The notes below the pieces were generated by a model. The model was not told where the DNA came from, did not search any database, and saw only the letters and a program-made list of their open reading frames with translations. From positions 1 through 64,000 of the forward strand of contig NZ_VDTC01000005.1 in NCBI RefSeq assembly GCF_007672725.1: 64,000 nt of DNA, in the 5' to 3' direction. This stretch comes from Corynebacterium aurimucosum ATCC 700975. GTDB lineage: Bacteria > Actinomycetota > Actinomycetes > Mycobacteriales > Mycobacteriaceae. Of this stretch, positions 25,183 through 34,005 are shown one piece after another. Both the position numbers and the translations under genes were made by a program. Numbering within the stretch: the first letter of the stretch is position 1; every line of letters starts with the position of its first letter.

Positions 25183-26306
25183 ATCACGGACCCGGCCTGA
25201 CCTTCCGCTTCCTGGCCGCCCAGGTGTTGGTCGTGGTGATTAGCCTACTGGTGGCCGCGGCCGTGGCCACGATGGTGGGTCCGACCCTGTTCCATGATCA
25301 TATGTTGATGACCGGCCAGGAGGACCCCTCGCTGGAGCTGTTCCATGCCGAGCAGGCCTACCGGGGCGCCAACCTGATCACCCTGGCCGTCGCCCTGCCC
25401 ACCGCCTTGATCAGCGCCCTGCTGGCCAGCCTGTGGTTATCGCGTCGTCTGCGCACCCCCCTGCAGGATCTCACCCGCGCCGCTACCAGCCTGACGGCCG
25501 GCAACTCCCGTATCCGCGTGCCCGCCGGAAAAGCAGGCCCCGAGGTCACCACCCTGGCGCATGCCTTCAACACCATGGCCGACCGGCTGGAACACACCGA
25601 ACAGGTCCGCCGCCAGATGCTCTCTGATCTGGCCCACGAAATGGGCACCCCCTTATCGGTGCTCACAGTCTACCTCGATGGTCTCCAGGACGGGGTCGTG
25701 GACTGGAATAATGCCACCCACACGATCATGGCTGACCAACTCACCCGCCTGACCCGGTTGATGGAAGACATTGACGATGTCTCCCGGGCCCAGGAACACC
25801 GGATCGATTTGGACCTGGCGGAGGAAGGGCTCGGGGATCTGCTCCATACCGCCGCTGCTGCCGCGGGGGAAGCTTATGCTGACAAAGGCGTCGATTTACA
25901 GGTCGAGACCATTACGGACACCGCCCGGGTGCTCGTGGACCGGCAACGCTTCGGCCAGGTGATGAGCAATCTCCTGTCGAACGCGCTACGGCACACCCCG
26001 GCCGGCGGGCAGGTCCGGATCAGCGTCCACCGACAGGGGGCGTCCACCGCGCTCATCCACGTCGCCGATGACGGCGAGGGCATCCCACCTGACCAGCTCG
26101 GACACATCTTCGAACGCTTCTACCGGGGGGATGCCGCCCGCACCCGGGACAACGGCGGGGCCGGTATCGGTCTGACCATCTCCAAGGCATTGATCGAGGC
26201 CCACGGTGGCACTCTCACCGCCACCTCCCCCGGCCCCGGTCGCGGAGCGGTCTTTGCCCTCCGCCTCCCGCTGTCCCCTCCCGACAGTGAGGAGGCTGCT
26301 CGGTGA
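25179..26306 (+). CDS. copS: Copper-sensing histidine kinase CopS
   Basis: 375 residues with two membrane segments (about 8-32 and 68-92) around a short extracellular loop. A HAMP domain (LSRRLRTPLQDLTRAATSL) comes next, then the H-box LSDLAHEMGTPLS (His near 152) and a HATPase domain with N-box NLLSNALRHT, G1 VADDGEGIP, F-box FERFYRGD and G2 GAGIGLTI. The loop contains His and Met residues (LFHDHMLMTG) that could bind copper. Partner of CopR, with which it overlaps. Note Glu then Met-Gly after the H-box His rather than the common Glu-Leu-Arg. Confidence 0.9.
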   Translation: MNHGPGLTFRFLAAQVLVVVISLLVAAAVATMVGPTLFHDHMLMTGQEDPSLELFHAEQAYRGANLITLAVALPTALISALLASLWLSRRLRTPLQDLTRAATSLTAGNSRIRVPAGKAGPEVTTLAHAFNTMADRLEHTEQVRRQMLSDLAHEMGTPLSVLTVYLDGLQDGVVDWNNATHTIMADQLTRLTRLMEDIDDVSRAQEHRIDLDLAEEGLGDLLHTAAAAAGEAYADKGVDLQVETITDTARVLVDRQRFGQVMSNLLSNALRHTPAGGQVRISVHRQGASTALIHVADDGEGIPPDQLGHIFERFYRGDAARTRDNGGAGIGLTISKALIEAHGGTLTATSPGPGRGAVFALRLPLSPPDSEEAAR

Positions 26307-26353
26307 CCACACCCTGCCCCGCGTGAGGGCCGCGACCTCGACCCATTGAAAAT

Positions 26354-26370
26354 ATACCCCCCTGGGGTAT
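26354..26370. promoter_or_regulatory. CsoR-type operator, copy 1
   Basis: ATACCCC-CCT-GGGGTAT is a perfect 7-bp inverted repeat with a 3-bp centre. It resembles the C-rich/G-rich palindromes bound by copper repressors of the CsoR family. It is 77-93 bases upstream of the CopZ-like gene. A csoR gene is not in this window. Confidence 0.7.
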
Positions 26371-26377
26371 GCTGAAA

Positions 26378-26398
26378 ATATACCCCCGGGGGGTATAT
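26378..26398. promoter_or_regulatory. CsoR-type operator, copy 2
   Basis: ATATACCCCC-G-GGGGGTATAT has perfect 10-bp arms. It lies 24 bases after copy 1, and both are preceded by the same TGAAAATATACCCCC-like string, so the pair arose as a direct duplication. Two sites on about the same helical face suggest cooperative repressor binding. Confidence 0.75.
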
Positions 26399-26446
26399 GC
26401 TAGAGAGCGGCATCGCCGCACCCCACCGAACCGAAGGAGCTTTCCC

Positions 26447-26773
26447 ATGATCACCTCCCCGCCCCGCCTCTTGCCGATGGCCTCCCACGACTGCAGCTGT
26501 TGCGGACCTGCCTCACGTGCCGACACAACCTCCATCCCTGCCGCCAGCGACTCGTCAGCAGGAGGGTCCTCCCCTAGCTACCAGGTCACCGGCCTGACCT
26601 GCGGGCACTGCGCGAAAAGCGTGACCCAGGCCCTTCAGGCCCTCCCCCAGGTCGACGACGTCCAGATTGATCTCGCTGCTGGTGGTGTTTCCACCGTCAC
26701 GGTCACCGGTGTCGTACCTCCGGAGATGGTTCGCCGGGCCATCGAGGAGGCCGGCTACACCGTCTTATCCTGA
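26447..26773 (+). CDS. Heavy-metal-associated (CopZ-like) protein
   Basis: 108 residues. The C-terminal 68 form a ferredoxin-like HMA domain with the metal motif GLTCGHCAKSV. The N-terminal part has an extra cysteine cluster HDCSCCGPAS that could bind a second metal ion. It probably acts as a copper chaperone or sensor feeding the ATPase encoded 51 bases downstream. A strong ribosome site (GAAGGAG) precedes ATG 26447. Two CsoR-type palindromes form its promoter region. Confidence 0.85.
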   Translation: MITSPPRLLPMASHDCSCCGPASRADTTSIPAASDSSAGGSSPSYQVTGLTCGHCAKSVTQALQALPQVDDVQIDLAAGGVSTVTVTGVVPPEMVRRAIEEAGYTVLS

Positions 26774-26824
26774 TCAGTTTTACTCATCATCTCGACCCCG
26801 ACCGGGTTGAGCGAAAGGAACGTC

Positions 26825-29059
26825 ATGAGCACTCCCCACCATTCGGGTGATCACCATGGTGATCACCCCGCTCCGGAAACAGACCACACCCACCACCCGG
26901 ATCATGCCAGCCACGAACACCACGCAGATGCCGACACCCACGGCCAGGCGATGCCCCACGATCACCCGCACTCCGCCCTGGACGAAGACCACCACGTTCA
27001 TAGTCACGGCGAACACGCCGGACACAGCACCGCAATGTTTCGGGACCGCTTCTGGTGGTCGCTGATTCTGTCCATTCCCGTCGCTATTTTCAGTCCCATG
27101 GTCGCCCACCTGCTCGGCTACCACCTCCCGGCATTCCCCGGATCCACCTGGATCCCCCCGGTGCTAGGCACGATCATCTTCGGCTACGGCGGAACGCCTT
27201 TCCTCAAGGGCGGATGGAAAGAACTGAAATCCCGCCAACCCGGGATGATGCTCCTGATCGCCATGGCCATCACCGTGGCGTTTGTCGCCTCCTGGGTCAC
27301 CACTCTGGGGCTGGGCGGTTTTGACCTGGACTTCTGGTGGGAGCTGGCCCTGCTGGTGACCATCATGCTGCTGGGCCACTGGCTGGAGATGCGCGCTCTC
27401 GGGTCCGCGTCCTCCGCGCTTGACGCGCTGGCTGCCCTGCTGCCGGATGAGGCCGAGAAAATCATCGACGGGACCACCCGCACCGTGGCCATCTCCGAGC
27501 TGGTCGTCGACGACGTCGTGCTGGTGAGGGCCGGTGCCCGGGTGCCGGCCGACGGAACCATCCTCGACGGAGCCGCCGAATTCGATGAGGCGATGATCAC
27601 CGGCGAATCCCGTCCCGTCTTCCGCGACACCGGTGACAAGGTGGTCGCCGGTACCGTGGCCACCGACAACACCGTCCGCATCCGGGTGGAGGCTACCGGC
27701 GGGGACACCGCCCTGGCCGGGATCCAACGCATGGTTGCCGACGCCCAGGAGTCCTCCTCCCGGGCCCAGGCCCTGGCGGATCGGGCGGCGGCGTTGTTGT
27801 TCTGGTTCGCGCTGATCTCCGCTCTGATCACCGCGGTGGTGTGGACCATCATCGGCAGCCCGGACGATGTCGTGGTGCGCACGGTCACGGTGCTGGTCAT
27901 CGCCTGTCCGCACGCCCTGGGCCTGGCGATTCCGCTGGTCATTGCGATCTCCAGCGAGCGGGCCGCAAAATCCGGGGTGCTCATCAAGGACCGGATGGCG
28001 CTCGAGCGGATGCGCACCATCGACGTGGTGCTCTTCGACAAAACCGGCACCCTGACCGAGGGTGCGCACGCGGTCACCGGTGTCGCGGCAGCTGTCGGCG
28101 TCACCGAGGGCGAGCTGCTGGCCCTGGCCGCCGCCGCGGAGGCCGACAGCGAGCACCCCGTGGCCCGCGCCATCGTGGCGGCCGCGGCCGCCCATCCCGA
28201 GGCCTCTCGTCGGCAAATCCGTGCAACTGGTTTCAACGCCGCCTCCGGCCGAGGGGTCCGGGCCACTGTCGATGGCGCTGAGATCCTCGTGGGTGGGCCG
28301 AACATGCTGCGCGAGTTCAACCTCACGACCCCGGCCGAGCTCACCGACACCACCAGCGCCTGGACCGGGCGTGGGGCCGGTGTGCTCCATATTGTCCGCG
28401 ACGGTCAGATCATCGGTGCGGTGGCCGTCGAGGACAAGATCCGCCCCGAATCCCGCGCCGCCGTGAAAGCCCTGCAGGACCGCGGGGTAAAGGTCGCGCT
28501 GATCACCGGCGACGCCCAGCAGGTCGCCCACGCCGTCGGTCAGGACATAGGCATTGATGAGGTCTTCGCTGAGGTCCTGCCCCAGGACAAAGACACCAAG
28601 GTCACGCAGCTGCAGGACCGGGGTTTGAGCGTGGCCATGGTCGGTGACGGTGTCAATGACGCCCCCGCTCTGACCCGTGCGGAGGTTGGTATCGCCATCG
28701 GTGCCGGCACGGATGTGGCCATGGAATCTGCCGGGGTGGTCCTAGCCAGTGATGACCCGCGGTCAGTGCTGTCGATGATTGAGCTGTCCCAGGCCAGCTA
28801 CCGCAAGATGATCCAGAACCTGATCTGGGCCTCTGGCTACAACATCCTCGCCGTGCCGCTGGCCGCCGGAGTGCTCGCCTCGATCGGGTTCGTGCTGTCC
28901 CCGGCCGTGGGCGCGATCTTGATGTCTGCCTCGACCATCGTGGTGGCCCTGAACGCCCAGCTGTTGCGCCGCATTGATCTGGATCCGGCTCACCTGGCTC
29001 CGACCGAGTCGAAGGAGGAACACACCACGCCTACTCCGGCATCCACCGCCGTCCACTGA
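26825..29059 (+). CDS. copB: Copper-exporting P-type ATPase (CopB type)
   Basis: 744 residues. The N-terminus is a long His-rich tail (repeated HH, HxH over residues 3-62) instead of HMA domains. The transmembrane metal motif is CPH (near 360), typical of the CopB/P1B-3 group. Catalytic motifs are DKTGTLTEG (Asp near 404), SEHPVARA, TGDAQQ and GDGVNDAPAL; TITGES-like actuator is MITGESRP. It should pump Cu(I) or Cu(II) out of the cytoplasm. ATG 26825 with AAAGGA upstream was chosen. It is probably in one operon with the CopZ-like gene. Confidence 0.92.
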   Translation: MSTPHHSGDHHGDHPAPETDHTHHPDHASHEHHADADTHGQAMPHDHPHSALDEDHHVHSHGEHAGHSTAMFRDRFWWSLILSIPVAIFSPMVAHLLGYHLPAFPGSTWIPPVLGTIIFGYGGTPFLKGGWKELKSRQPGMMLLIAMAITVAFVASWVTTLGLGGFDLDFWWELALLVTIMLLGHWLEMRALGSASSALDALAALLPDEAEKIIDGTTRTVAISELVVDDVVLVRAGARVPADGTILDGAAEFDEAMITGESRPVFRDTGDKVVAGTVATDNTVRIRVEATGGDTALAGIQRMVADAQESSSRAQALADRAAALLFWFALISALITAVVWTIIGSPDDVVVRTVTVLVIACPHALGLAIPLVIAISSERAAKSGVLIKDRMALERMRTIDVVLFDKTGTLTEGAHAVTGVAAAVGVTEGELLALAAAAEADSEHPVARAIVAAAAAHPEASRRQIRATGFNAASGRGVRATVDGAEILVGGPNMLREFNLTTPAELTDTTSAWTGRGAGVLHIVRDGQIIGAVAVEDKIRPESRAAVKALQDRGVKVALITGDAQQVAHAVGQDIGIDEVFAEVLPQDKDTKVTQLQDRGLSVAMVGDGVNDAPALTRAEVGIAIGAGTDVAMESAGVVLASDDPRSVLSMIELSQASYRKMIQNLIWASGYNILAVPLAAGVLASIGFVLSPAVGAILMSASTIVVALNAQLLRRIDLDPAHLAPTESKEEHTTPTPASTAVH

Positions 29060-29098
29060 TCCACCACTTCTCTCCACTGCCCCCATATGACCCTGAAA

Positions 29099-29941
29099 GG
29101 TGCTGTTGCAAAGTTGGGGCAGTAGGAGGGGCGACGTGAAATAGTCACAGCCATGGGTATCTTCTCCGGTTGTCATTTCCCCCGTGGCATCATTCTGTGG
29201 GCAGTGCGGTGGTACTGCCGCTACGGGGTGAGCTACCGCGATCTGGAGGAAATGATGACCGAGCGGGGCGTGCCGGTCGATCACACCACGATCTACCGCT
29301 GGGTCCAGAAATACGCCCCTGAGCTGGACAAGCAAACACGGTGGTACCGACAGGTACCTTACTGGCAGGCCAGTTCCTGGCGGGTGGATGAGACCTATAT
29401 CCGGGTCGGCGGCAGGTGGTGCTACCTCTATCGGGCGATCACCGCCGGTGGCCAGACCCTGGACTTTTACCTCTCTCCGAAGCGGAACGTGGCCGCAGCG
29501 AAGCGTTTCCTGGCCAAGGCCCTCAGATCCAATGCGTCAGCCGGGTATCCCAGAGTGATCAACACCGATAAAGCACCCTGCCTAGCCAGGGCAATCGCCG
29601 AGTTGAAGTCAGAGGGAATCTGCCCGCCAACAGTGGAACACCGGCAGGTGAAATACCTCAACAACATCCTGGAAGGCGACCATGGTCGGCTGAAGCGGAT
29701 CCTCGGGCCAAAAGGCGCGTTTAAGAACCGGACATCTGCATATCGGACGTTGAAAGGGATGGAGGCGATGCACTCATTGCGGAAAGGGCAAGGCACGATG
29801 TTTGCCTACGGGCAACCGAACCCGGACGCGGTGATCGTCAACCGAGTCTTCCAGAATATCTAAGCAGGCTGGACCATAATGCTGGCCAGGCGACGAAGAA
29901 AGGAGTGTTCGCGGTTCTCCACCCAACTTTGCAACAGCACC
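29099..29941 (+). mobile_element. IS6-family insertion sequence, complete
   Basis: An 843-bp element bounded by perfect 19-bp terminal inverted repeats GGTGCTGTTGCAAAGTTGG (29099-29117) and its complement (29923-29941). It holds one transposase gene. IS6 elements normally make 8-bp target duplications; the flanks CCCTGAAA and ACCTTAGG differ, so this copy has lost its partner flank by recombination or is one end of a former composite structure. Confidence 0.9.
29153..29863 (+). CDS. IS6-family transposase
   Basis: 236 residues, the full usual length. The N-terminal zinc-ribbon/HTH region (GVSYRDLEEMMTERGVPVDHTTIYRWVQKY) precedes a DDE catalytic core: Asp in WRVDETYIRVGG, Asp in VINTDKAPCL and Glu in LEGDHGRLKRIL. 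All key residues are intact, so the element is probably active in cis. IS6 elements move by replicative cointegrate formation and often link resistance genes. It resembles corynebacterial elements such as IS1628, but the exact name cannot be settled here. Confidence 0.93.
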   Translation: MGIFSGCHFPRGIILWAVRWYCRYGVSYRDLEEMMTERGVPVDHTTIYRWVQKYAPELDKQTRWYRQVPYWQASSWRVDETYIRVGGRWCYLYRAITAGGQTLDFYLSPKRNVAAAKRFLAKALRSNASAGYPRVINTDKAPCLARAIAELKSEGICPPTVEHRQVKYLNNILEGDHGRLKRILGPKGAFKNRTSAYRTLKGMEAMHSLRKGQGTMFAYGQPNPDAVIVNRVFQNI

Positions 29942-30169
29942 ACCTTAGGACGCTTTTTCAACGGGTACTTCTGGGACTTGAATGGTGGTGCTGCCGCCGC
30001 GCTTAAGCATGCACGTAGCGGCCCTCAGAAACCCGTCCTTTCGGTTCCTCCTATTCCCCCAATCCCATCCATCCCTCCTGTACCCCCTATTGAACCAGTG
30101 CAGCCCGTATGGCCGATCCCTTTATTGGGATGGTCCTCTACCAAATGGGAAGAATTTATACGGGCATAG
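29942..30169 (+). pseudogene. Proline-rich protein, C-terminal fragment cut by the IS6 element
   Basis: The open frame from the IS junction to the TAG at 30167-30169 encodes about 75 residues. An aromatic patch (LGRFFNGYFWDLNGG) precedes a proline-rich run built on PPIP and PIPP units, ending in WEEFIRA. The frame has no start of its own outside the IS. I do not recognise the parent family. Between 30170 and the WYL gene (about 250 bases) I see nothing but AT-richer non-coding sequence. Confidence 0.4.
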
Positions 30170-30425
30170 TTGGCACTTCACCGAATCATCGAAATTAGCC
30201 TCTGTTAAGCTCAGCCGGAGCTTCACCAGTCCTAAGAGGCCCTCGCACATGAAGACAATCTGAACCTCCGAAACCTTTACTCCACCACCCCGCGAGTGAA
30301 GCGAAAGCCATCGTTACTTACTTTTCTCCAATCATTAGATTCACGAGAGCTCCTAGATTATTAGCGCACCTCTTGCCATTTCAGCAGAGCTGTTACGACG
30401 GCATCCCGATGCCCATCATTGGTCT

Positions 30426-31391
30426 CTACGCTTCAGGATTTGTGGTCCCACTATGTCGTTTCGCAAGTTTGTTAGCTAGGTCAGCGGTAATTCGCACCGC
30501 TTCTGGGGGATCGGTGACCCAGATGTGGTCCCCAAACTGAAGCAATTGCCTTACCCCCTGAATATCTGCATATCCCACCACGATACGGACAAAGTTTTCG
30601 TCCACGGGTTCATGATGGATAAGTCGTGATCCCAAAATGCGAGATGCCATATCAAGCCGATTCGCTCGAAGAAGTGCGGTGATTCGAACAGGCATGTCTT
30701 CTTCCAATTGCTCAACGAGCTGCGCCCACACCCTTGCCAAACTTTGCCCTGAACGAAGCTGAGCAGCTTGACCTAAAACTCGAAAGGTTTTTAAACGCGA
30801 GACTGCCAACATCCTCGGTTCCCCATCGATATCGACGACTAAGTACCAATTTCTACCCTTGTGTACAAGCCCATAAGGATCAGCCACAGCACGTTGCTGT
30901 TTCTTGTCCCCACTTCGGCGATACAAGACCTCAATTCGAGCTTCTTTCCGTACAGCTTCTAGTAACTCTTCTAAGTCGCTTTGGGTTTCATTGCTAAACC
31001 AGCCACTGGAATCAAGTAGAACCTTCTCTTCCAAATTATGAGTATCGGACGCTTTCGAGAATGAGACTGCGTTCATTTTCTTCTGCAGCAGGGCGATGTC
31101 CTGGCCAAACCCCAAGTGTGCGAGTGAATCTGCCCCAACACCAAGAATCCTCATCAGCTGAATCTCAGTCGGATCCAATCGAGAAGCGTTCAACCGAGAA
31201 CGCCTATCGAGCACAATCCCACCATGCATACCTTGCTCCGTATAAACAGGTATTCCTGCGGCCGAGAGTGCATCAACGTCACGCAGTATTGTGCGCTGGG
31301 AAACCTCAAAATGCGAAGCCAGCTCGGCAGCCGTAGCACGGCCTCGGGTTTGCAATAGCAAGAGCATAGACAACAGGCGCGCCGATCTCAT
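30426..31391 (-). CDS. WYL-domain transcriptional regulator
   Basis: 321 residues. The N-terminus is an HTH_11 winged helix (RLLSMLLLLQTRGRATAAELASHFEVSQRTILRDVDALSAAGIPV), followed by a WYL ligand-binding domain (EVLYRRSGDKKQQRAVADPYGLVHKGRNWYLVV) and a WCX-like C-terminus. WYL domains bind nucleotides, single-stranded nucleic acid or small ligands. It is divergent from the VOC protein gene, 112 bases away, which it most likely controls. ATG 31391 starts the domain cleanly; 31436 would add 15 non-family residues. Confidence 0.88.
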   Translation of the reverse strand: MRSARLLSMLLLLQTRGRATAAELASHFEVSQRTILRDVDALSAAGIPVYTEQGMHGGIVLDRRSRLNASRLDPTEIQLMRILGVGADSLAHLGFGQDIALLQKKMNAVSFSKASDTHNLEEKVLLDSSGWFSNETQSDLEELLEAVRKEARIEVLYRRSGDKKQQRAVADPYGLVHKGRNWYLVVDIDGEPRMLAVSRLKTFRVLGQAAQLRSGQSLARVWAQLVEQLEEDMPVRITALLRANRLDMASRILGSRLIHHEPVDENFVRIVVGYADIQGVRQLLQFGDHIWVTDPPEAVRITADLANKLAKRHSGTTNPEA

Positions 31392-31509
31392 GCCGCAATT
31401 ATCGCTGGAACCACAATATTTTTCGGAATATGACACTCCTTGTCAGGTTTGTGTGCTCCAATGCACTGCGTCCACGTAAACAACACCACTCACCGAGAGG
31501 AGAATGGCA

Positions 31510-31872
31510 ATGCCAACCCCCAATCTATTCCTGACCTATGTCTCCGATACAGAGATCTCGACTGCCTTCTACAGCGATTTATTCGACATGCAGCCATCGT
31601 TCATCAGCCCTCGATATGTAGCATTCGAAATTTCAAAGGATGTCCTGTTTGCTGTGTGGACCGGCCATAACACCCACATGGAAAAAACTCCGCGAACGAG
31701 CGAAATAGGCTTGATGCTGGATGGACCGGCAAGCCGCCTCGATGAGACATACCGTGTATGGAAATCAAAAGGAGTCCAAATTGTGCAGCCACCCTACGAT
31801 GATGTCTTCGGCCGCACCTTCGTTGTTGCCGACCCTGATGGAAACCTTATCCGCGTCAGCCCAGTCGATTAA
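31510..31872 (+). CDS. VOC (glyoxalase/bleomycin-resistance) family protein
   Basis: About 120 residues with the paired beta-alpha-beta-beta-beta modules of VOC proteins. The N-terminal repeat is NLFLTYVSDTEISTAFYSDLF, and the C-terminal repeat has VFGRTFVVADPDGNLIRV, the classic ending. Members are dioxygenases, glyoxalases or antibiotic-binding proteins; the metal ligands cannot be assigned with confidence. ATG 31510 sits 7-8 bases from AGGAG and is preferred over 31504. It pairs divergently with a WYL regulator, a common arrangement. Confidence 0.85.
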   Translation: MPTPNLFLTYVSDTEISTAFYSDLFDMQPSFISPRYVAFEISKDVLFAVWTGHNTHMEKTPRTSEIGLMLDGPASRLDETYRVWKSKGVQIVQPPYDDVFGRTFVVADPDGNLIRVSPVD

Positions 31873-32407
31873 CTCCTAAATCGGGACTCAACCGCTAGGA
31901 AATCCTCCAGCACCCGGGAAGCACCTCAGTTGGAGGATTCCAAGTGCCCCCTAAGTCGGCGCTAAAGCCAAGGATGGCTTAGGCAGACGAGCTTTCCCAT
32001 ACAAGGAACCCCTAAAACTGCTTGGCCTATGGGTCCCAGCTGAGATATGTCGAACATAACGCCGCAGAGCCCAAAACGAACTACGAGATCGAGATCATGC
32101 ATTAAAACTATTGTCCTCTCGACCTTGCCAACCAAAGCAAACATCAAGCCTCGGACTGACTGCCTTCACATCAAGCCGAAGACTCAGAACAAGGGTGCCA
32201 GATCAGAACTACGAGCAAAATGCTCTGTTGACACCATCGAAAACAAAATTCGAAAGACGTGTCGACCGGCGCGGGCGGGATTTAGGATGTAAATCCCCAC
32301 ACTTGCAATCCTCGACCGCCAAAATTCAGAAAAACAAAGAAACCGAAGGTCACGAACCCTTTCGAGTTTGTTACCTCCGGTGTCGCAGTTTGTACAACTG
32401 CTCAGCG
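31873..32407. other. 535-base non-coding stretch before tRNA-Leu
   Basis: No convincing gene is seen. A 9-bp inverted repeat AATCCTCCA/TGGAGGATT (31901-31909 with 31931-31939) could end the VOC transcript, but it lacks a T run. The rest is AT-richer than the flanking core genes and ends at tRNA-Leu, so it probably belongs to the accessory region. No direct repeat of the tRNA 3' end was found by eye. Confidence 0.5.
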
Positions 32408-32492
32408 TGCCCGGGGCGGGACTTGAACCCGCACGTCCTATAAGGACACTGGCACCTGAAGCCAGCGCGTCTGCCAATTCCGCCACCCGGGC
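32408..32492 (-). tRNA. tRNA-Leu (CAG)
   Basis: 85 bases with a 7-bp acceptor stem GCCCGGG/CCCGGGC, discriminator A, a long variable arm (class II) and anticodon loop CTTCAGGTG, giving anticodon CAG for CUG codons. TTC-loop GGTTCAAGTCC is normal. CCA is not encoded. It marks the border between the accessory region and the fha-pkn operon. Confidence 0.95.
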
Positions 32493-32682
32493 AGGGTATT
32501 GATGTCTTGGCGACTAGCTAACTTTAGCACGCAGCCCCAGCGAATCTACAAATCCGCTGGCAAACCTGAACTTTCCAGGGAACTTTGCCGCGCGCGTCTA
32601 CGTTAAGTCAAGGAAAGCACCCTATACTGATCGCTGCTATATCTCTCCCTGAAAACATCCCGAAAGGAGGACGGCCCTTCCA

Positions 32683-33507
32683 ATGGCATTGCTAGATAAG
32701 CTCGCCAAGCTGGATTCTTCCCTGCAACGCGGACTGGACAACGGCATGGCCTTTGTCTTCGGCGGCAAGGTCGTCCCCGCTGAGATTGAGGAGCTTCTCA
32801 AGCAGGAGGCGCAGGACAATTTGTCCCGCGGTGATGATGGCAAGCTGTATAGCCCCAACGTCATGACCGTCGGCGTATCCTCCAAAGATATCGAGAACCT
32901 CTCCCAAGACCGGGGTGTTCCCAAGGATCTAGCTGATCAGCTCACCCGCTTCATCCGTAACAGTGGCTGGTCCCTCGCTGGGCCGGTCATCGTACGCATC
33001 GCGGAGGAGTCGGGGCTGCGGACTGGGCAGTTGCGCGTGTCCTCCTTTTTGGATCACGAGCCCACCGAAGAAACCGGATTTGATGCGATTTTCCACCACG
33101 ACCATGGTCAGGAGGACTCTATGACCCAGCCGCACAACGCCGACGAGGCCGCAACCACCACCTTTATGGCGCCCACCCCGAACGAGCCCACACCGCAGGG
33201 GCCCGCGGTGACGCTTATGCTGCAGGACGGCTCCTCCCGCGTCTACCACGTGCAGGAAGGCTCCAACATCCTAGGCCGCAGCAACGACGCAGACCTGCGC
33301 CTGCCCGATACCGGTGTCTCCCGCCAGCACGCGGAGATCACCTGGAACGGCCAGGACGCCGTGCTGGTGGACTTGCAATCCACGAACGGCACCACCGTGA
33401 ACGACACCCCGATTGAGAACTGGCTGCTTGCCGACGGCGACGTGATCACCCTCGGCCACTCCCACATCGAGGTGCGCATCACCGGCCTTGAGAACCAAGG
33501 CTACTAA
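32683..33507 (+). CDS. fhaA: FHA-domain protein FhaA
   Basis: 274 residues. The N-terminal ~110 residues are the DUF3662 domain typical of FhaA (LDSSLQRGLDNGMAFVFGGKVVPAEIEELLKQEA). A disordered acidic linker follows, then a C-terminal FHA domain with phosphothreonine-binding residues in LGRSNDADLRLPDTGVSRQHAEI and the STNGTTVND loop. It reads phosphorylated Ser/Thr kinase targets in cell-wall synthesis, for example PknB substrates in mycobacteria. A strong AAAGGAGG site lies upstream. First gene of the fhaA-fhaB-pstP-rodA-pbpA-pknA-pknB operon. Confidence 0.95.
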   Translation: MALLDKLAKLDSSLQRGLDNGMAFVFGGKVVPAEIEELLKQEAQDNLSRGDDGKLYSPNVMTVGVSSKDIENLSQDRGVPKDLADQLTRFIRNSGWSLAGPVIVRIAEESGLRTGQLRVSSFLDHEPTEETGFDAIFHHDHGQEDSMTQPHNADEAATTTFMAPTPNEPTPQGPAVTLMLQDGSSRVYHVQEGSNILGRSNDADLRLPDTGVSRQHAEITWNGQDAVLVDLQSTNGTTVNDTPIENWLLADGDVITLGHSHIEVRITGLENQGY

Positions 33508-33552
33508 GCCGCCTCAACAACTTTCCCAGATTTTTTAGCGTAAGGACTTTCC

Positions 33553-34005
33553 ATGGATTCGATCGTGCTGCTCTCGCTGCGCATCGGCCTGCTGGTGTTG
33601 CTGTGGCTGTTCATCTTGGTCGCACTCAACGCCATGCGTCGCGATGCCAATAAGGCCGCCGGCGTCTACCAGGCATCGTCCCCGGTGAAGGGGGCCCAGA
33701 GGCGTCGCGAAGCGCCGCGTGAGATCACCATCGTGGACGGGCCGCTGCGCGGTTCCCACATGGAGCTAGGCACTCTTGAGGACTGTACGATGGGCCGCGC
33801 ACAGGACTGTGACTTTGTCACTGGTGATGATTTCTCCTCCGGTCACCACGCCCGTTTGTTCCGCAGGGGCAGCGAGTGGTTCGTGGAGGACCTCGAATCC
33901 CGCAACGGCACCTTCGTTGGTGGCGTTCGCATTGACCAGCCAGAACGAGTCGGAGTCGGCTCCGATATCAAACTTGGCCGAACGACCGTGAGGTTGATGG
34001 CATGA
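33553..34005 (+). CDS. fhaB: FHA-domain membrane protein FhaB (FipA)
   Basis: 150 residues: one N-terminal membrane segment (LLSLRIGLLVLLWLFILVAL), a basic linker and an FHA domain (MGRAQDCDFVTGDDFSSGHHARLF, SRNGTFVGG). The Gly-Arg, Ser-x-His and Asn-Gly positions needed for phosphothreonine binding are present. The mycobacterial equivalent links PknB-type signalling to FtsZ and divisome partners. Its stop overlaps the pstP start (ATGA), so translation is coupled. Confidence 0.93.
   Translation: MDSIVLLSLRIGLLVLLWLFILVALNAMRRDANKAAGVYQASSPVKGAQRRREAPREITIVDGPLRGSHMELGTLEDCTMGRAQDCDFVTGDDFSSGHHARLFRRGSEWFVEDLESRNGTFVGGVRIDQPERVGVGSDIKLGRTTVRLMA

Noticed and set aside
27164..28531. Two long minus-strand frames (455 and 389 residues)
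   Set aside because: Both are shadows of copB.
21890..29941. Composite IS6 transposon carrying the copper genes
   Set aside because: Only one IS6 copy is present and no matching end exists on the left side.
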